Shown: in pieces, positions 6,750 to 7,873 of the stretch
Layout: every line of letters begins with the position of its first letter
Numbering within the stretch: position 1 is the stretch's first letter
Assembly: GCA_003510345.1 (NCBI GenBank)
Contig: DOMW01000238.1
Location: 435-8,307, forward strand
Source of the DNA: Clostridiales bacterium
GTDB taxonomy: Bacteria; Bacillota; Clostridia; Christensenellales; Christensenellaceae
Length of the DNA: 7,873 nucleotides
Direction: 5' to 3'
Notes under the pieces: model-generated
The model's database searches: none
Seen by the model: the letters and a program-made list of their open reading frames with translations, nothing else
Told to the model about the DNA's origin: nothing
Position numbers and translations under genes: made by a program

Positions 6750-6777
6750 ACCCGGCCACTGTAACCAGTAGCCGGGC
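6750..6777 (-). repeat. rnpB internal hairpin copy 1 (P12 position)
   Basis: Read on the minus strand, CCCGGCTACTG and CAGTGGCCGGG form an 11-bp stem with one G-T pair and a GTTA loop. By alignment to E. coli M1 RNA this is P12. It matches 6863-6890 at 23 of 28 bases; four of the five differences are the loop and one is in the stem. Confidence 0.8.
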
Positions 6778-6862
6778 GGTCTATTTCTGTTGCACTTTCC
6801 CTGGAGTCGCCTCCGCCGGGCATTACCCGGCGCCCTTGCCCTGTGGAGCTCGGACTTTCCTC

Positions 6863-6890
6863 ACCCGGCCACTGATTACAGTAGCTGGGC
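6863..6890 (-). repeat. rnpB internal hairpin copy 2 (P3 position)
   Basis: Read on the minus strand, CCCAGCTACTG and CAGTGGCCGGG form an 11-bp stem with one A-C mismatch and a TAAT loop. It sits just 5' of the conserved GAGGAAAGTCC block, where P3 lies in class A RNase P RNA. It is the near twin of 6750-6777. Confidence 0.8.
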
Positions 6891-6920
6891 GCAGCCATCC
6901 GGCCTGCTCAAAACAACCAT

Positions 6921-7676
6921 TTAATCTTCCGCCGCGTACAGTATCCTGCCGCAGTTTTCACACAATACGATCTTATCCCCCGCTTTCATGTCCTGCAATA
7001 CGCCGGAGGGCAATTCCATATTACAGCCCTGGCAGCGCTTATTTTTAAAATACGCGACCGGGTTGGGGCGGTGCTGTTTGATTTCCTTATATTTTTCCAT
7101 CAGCTCTTTATCAACCGATTTCGCCGCCTTCGCCACATTGGCGCGCACTTTTTCAAGGTCGCCCTTTCCTGCCTCAAGCTCTAGTGAATGCGCCGCCTTT
7201 AGCTGGTCGAACGCCTTTTTCGCGTGGCTCATCTTCACAAGCGTTTCTTTGATATCTGTCTCCGATTTTTCCAGCTTGTGCATGATATCCACCAGCTTGC
7301 GCTTGTTCATCTCTATCGCGCTCTTGATGCCCTCGCACTCCTTAATAATCTCGCGCACGTCCTCAAGGAAAAGATCCTCAAGGTCATACTCCGCGCTCTC
7401 GGATATCTCGGCGTCCTTTTGCTCCATCTGCTTTTTGAGCGCATCCGCCTGCGCCGATATCTCCATCATTTTATTGTTCGCGATCACAGACTCCTGCTCA
7501 AGCTGCTTCAAATGCTGCTGGTTGTTCTGAAACAACTGCTGCTGGCGGATGAGTTTTTTCCTCGTCTCCGTATTTTTGAGAGAGCGCTCCATCTGTTCCA
7601 GTTCCGCCTCCGCCGCCTGATATTCCCACAGCGCTTTCAATCTATCCAAAAAATCGTCCTCCTCAGTAATACTCAT
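6921..7676 (-). CDS. Coiled-coil zinc-ribbon protein (COG1579-like)
   Basis: 251 residues. Residues about 10-200 are a long charged, Glu/Lys/Gln-rich coiled coil (for example LKKQMEQKDAEISESAEYDLEDLF, 80-103). The C-terminus is a C4 zinc ribbon with CQGC (Cys215, 218) and CENC (Cys239, 242), spaced by MELPSGVLQDMKAGDKIVL. This matches the widespread 'zinc ribbon domain-containing protein' family often found beside Nif3-like genes. The molecular role is unsettled; nucleic-acid or protein-complex scaffolding has been suggested for relatives. I chose ATG 7676, giving MSITEEDDF, because GAGAGG (7686-7681) lies just upstream and the ATG overlaps the end of the Nif3-like gene by 14 nt, a coupling arrangement. 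The ATG at 7709 has no ribosome binding site and lies deeper in that gene. The stop is 6 nt before rnpB. Confidence 0.88.
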   Translation of the reverse strand: MSITEEDDFLDRLKALWEYQAAEAELEQMERSLKNTETRKKLIRQQQLFQNNQQHLKQLEQESVIANNKMMEISAQADALKKQMEQKDAEISESAEYDLEDLFLEDVREIIKECEGIKSAIEMNKRKLVDIMHKLEKSETDIKETLVKMSHAKKAFDQLKAAHSLELEAGKGDLEKVRANVAKAAKSVDKELMEKYKEIKQHRPNPVAYFKNKRCQGCNMELPSGVLQDMKAGDKIVLCENCGRILYAAED

Positions 7677-7873
7677 ATGGCCTCTCGCCGCATTCCGCCG
7701 AAAAAACATTTACGTTATATTGTACATCATGGAGCGCGCTTTGTAAACTGTCCGCCATTGCCTTTATAAAACACTTCTCCGTATCGTAATGCCCAAATTC
7801 CGCAAGATTGACTCCCGCTTCCACAAATTGGTTGTGTTTCACTTCCCCCGTAATGAAAAGCCGCGCGCCGCAC
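7663..7873 (-). CDS. Nif3-like dinuclear metal-centre protein, C-terminal fragment
   Basis: The frame is open from the right edge to TGA at 7665-7663, giving 69 residues with the start outside the window. The visible part contains LFITGEVKHNQFVEAGVNLAEFGHYDTE, which fits the Nif3/YbgI/YqfO pattern of a TGE(D)xKH strand followed by GH-x-x-(T/S)E. In characterised relatives that His and Glu bind the metal pair. The tail AMADSLQSALHDVQYNVNVFSAECGERPYEYY completes the fold. The family forms toroidal hexamers; its activity (GTP cyclohydrolase-like or other metal-dependent hydrolysis) is unsettled. It is followed by the zinc-ribbon gene with a 14-nt overlap. In Firmicutes the gene upstream is commonly a tRNA methyltransferase (TrmK) near sigA; that is not visible here. 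Confidence 0.87.
   Translation of the reverse strand, partial: CGARLFITGEVKHNQFVEAGVNLAEFGHYDTEKCFIKAMADSLQSALHDVQYNVNVFSAECGERPYEYY

Larger units (their letters stand above)
6530..6914 (-). ncRNA. rnpB: RNase P RNA (class A)
   Basis: Catalytic RNA of ribonuclease P, which removes tRNA 5' leaders. The minus strand contains the conserved 5' block GAGGAAAGTCCGAGCTCC (6862-6845), then ACAGGGCAAGGG, GTGCAACAGAAAT, a P10-P12 region ending GGTAAGAGCTCACC, GTAAACCCC and the 3' block ACAGAACTCGGCTTACAGG (6561-6543). These occur in the same order as in E. coli M1 RNA. P1 closes the molecule: GTTTTGAGCAGGCC (6914-6901) pairs with GGCCTGACTCAAAAC (6544-6530) with one bulged A. P2 is GATGGCT near 6898 with GGCCATC near 6570. 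The length is about 385 nt; the exact ends are inferred from P1. It lies 6 nt after the zinc-ribbon gene stop, and A's rather than T's follow it, so no intrinsic terminator is seen. The P3 and P12 hairpins are almost the same sequence. Confidence 0.95.

Noticed and set aside
6668..6898. 76-residue minus-strand open frame
   Set aside because: It falls inside the RNase P RNA, whose conserved blocks explain the sequence.
6933..6960. Possible rnpB promoter (TTGTGT ... GATACT) in the end of the zinc-ribbon gene
   Set aside because: The spacing is only 14 nt and both hexamers match poorly, so I do not call it.
7224..7769. 181-residue + strand open frame
   Set aside because: Antisense to the coiled-coil protein; its Leu/His-rich content mirrors Glu/Lys codons of the coiled coil.

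Overview
The window looks like chromosomal core DNA from a Clostridia-type Firmicute of intermediate GC content. Three things point there. The RNase P RNA reads as class A rather than the Bacillus class B form. The order Nif3-like / zinc-ribbon protein / rnpB is one I associate with clostridial genomes (recalled, not searched). The ribosome binding sites are Firmicute-like. Codon use and composition are even throughout, and I see no mobile element, CRISPR array, tRNA or rRNA.

Layout. At the left edge, on the + strand, is the 3' three-quarters of dnaJ (1-861). It converges on a minus-strand block that fills the rest of the window. A compact bidirectional terminator (874-904) separates the two. 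In its own 5' to 3' order the minus-strand block is: the C-terminal end of a Nif3-like protein (7873-7663), a coiled-coil/zinc-ribbon protein (7676-6921), RNase P RNA (6914-6530), a small four-helix membrane protein starting at TTG (6506-6144), a YgiQ-type radical SAM protein (6169-4415), then trigger factor (4285-2876), clpP (2803-2216) and clpX (2213-912). No gene-free stretch exceeds 300 bases. The longest are the 129 bp between ygiQ and tig, which hold a strong promoter and a consensus DnaA box, and the 72 bp between tig and clpP.

How the genes fit together. tig-clpP-clpX is the classical protein quality-control operon: the ribosome-bound chaperone trigger factor, the ClpP peptidase and its ClpX unfoldase. 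Here it is driven by a sigma-A-like promoter at 4332-4360 and ends at the shared terminator. DnaJ, the Hsp70 co-chaperone, ends at the same terminator from the other side, so two proteostasis loci meet tail to tail. The upstream half is tightly packed: nif3 and the zinc-ribbon gene overlap by 14 nt, rnpB begins 6 nt after the zinc-ribbon stop codon, and the small membrane gene overlaps ygiQ by 26 nt. No intrinsic terminator is visible between any of them, so rnpB is probably at least partly co-transcribed with protein genes.

I did not find a new defence or mobile system. The points most worth a second look are near-duplicate hairpins inside the RNase P RNA and its lack of a GGU in the expected L15 region, the embedding of rnpB in a coding operon, the lysine/alanine repeat tail of trigger factor, and the clpX stop codon sitting in the loop of a perfect hairpin.
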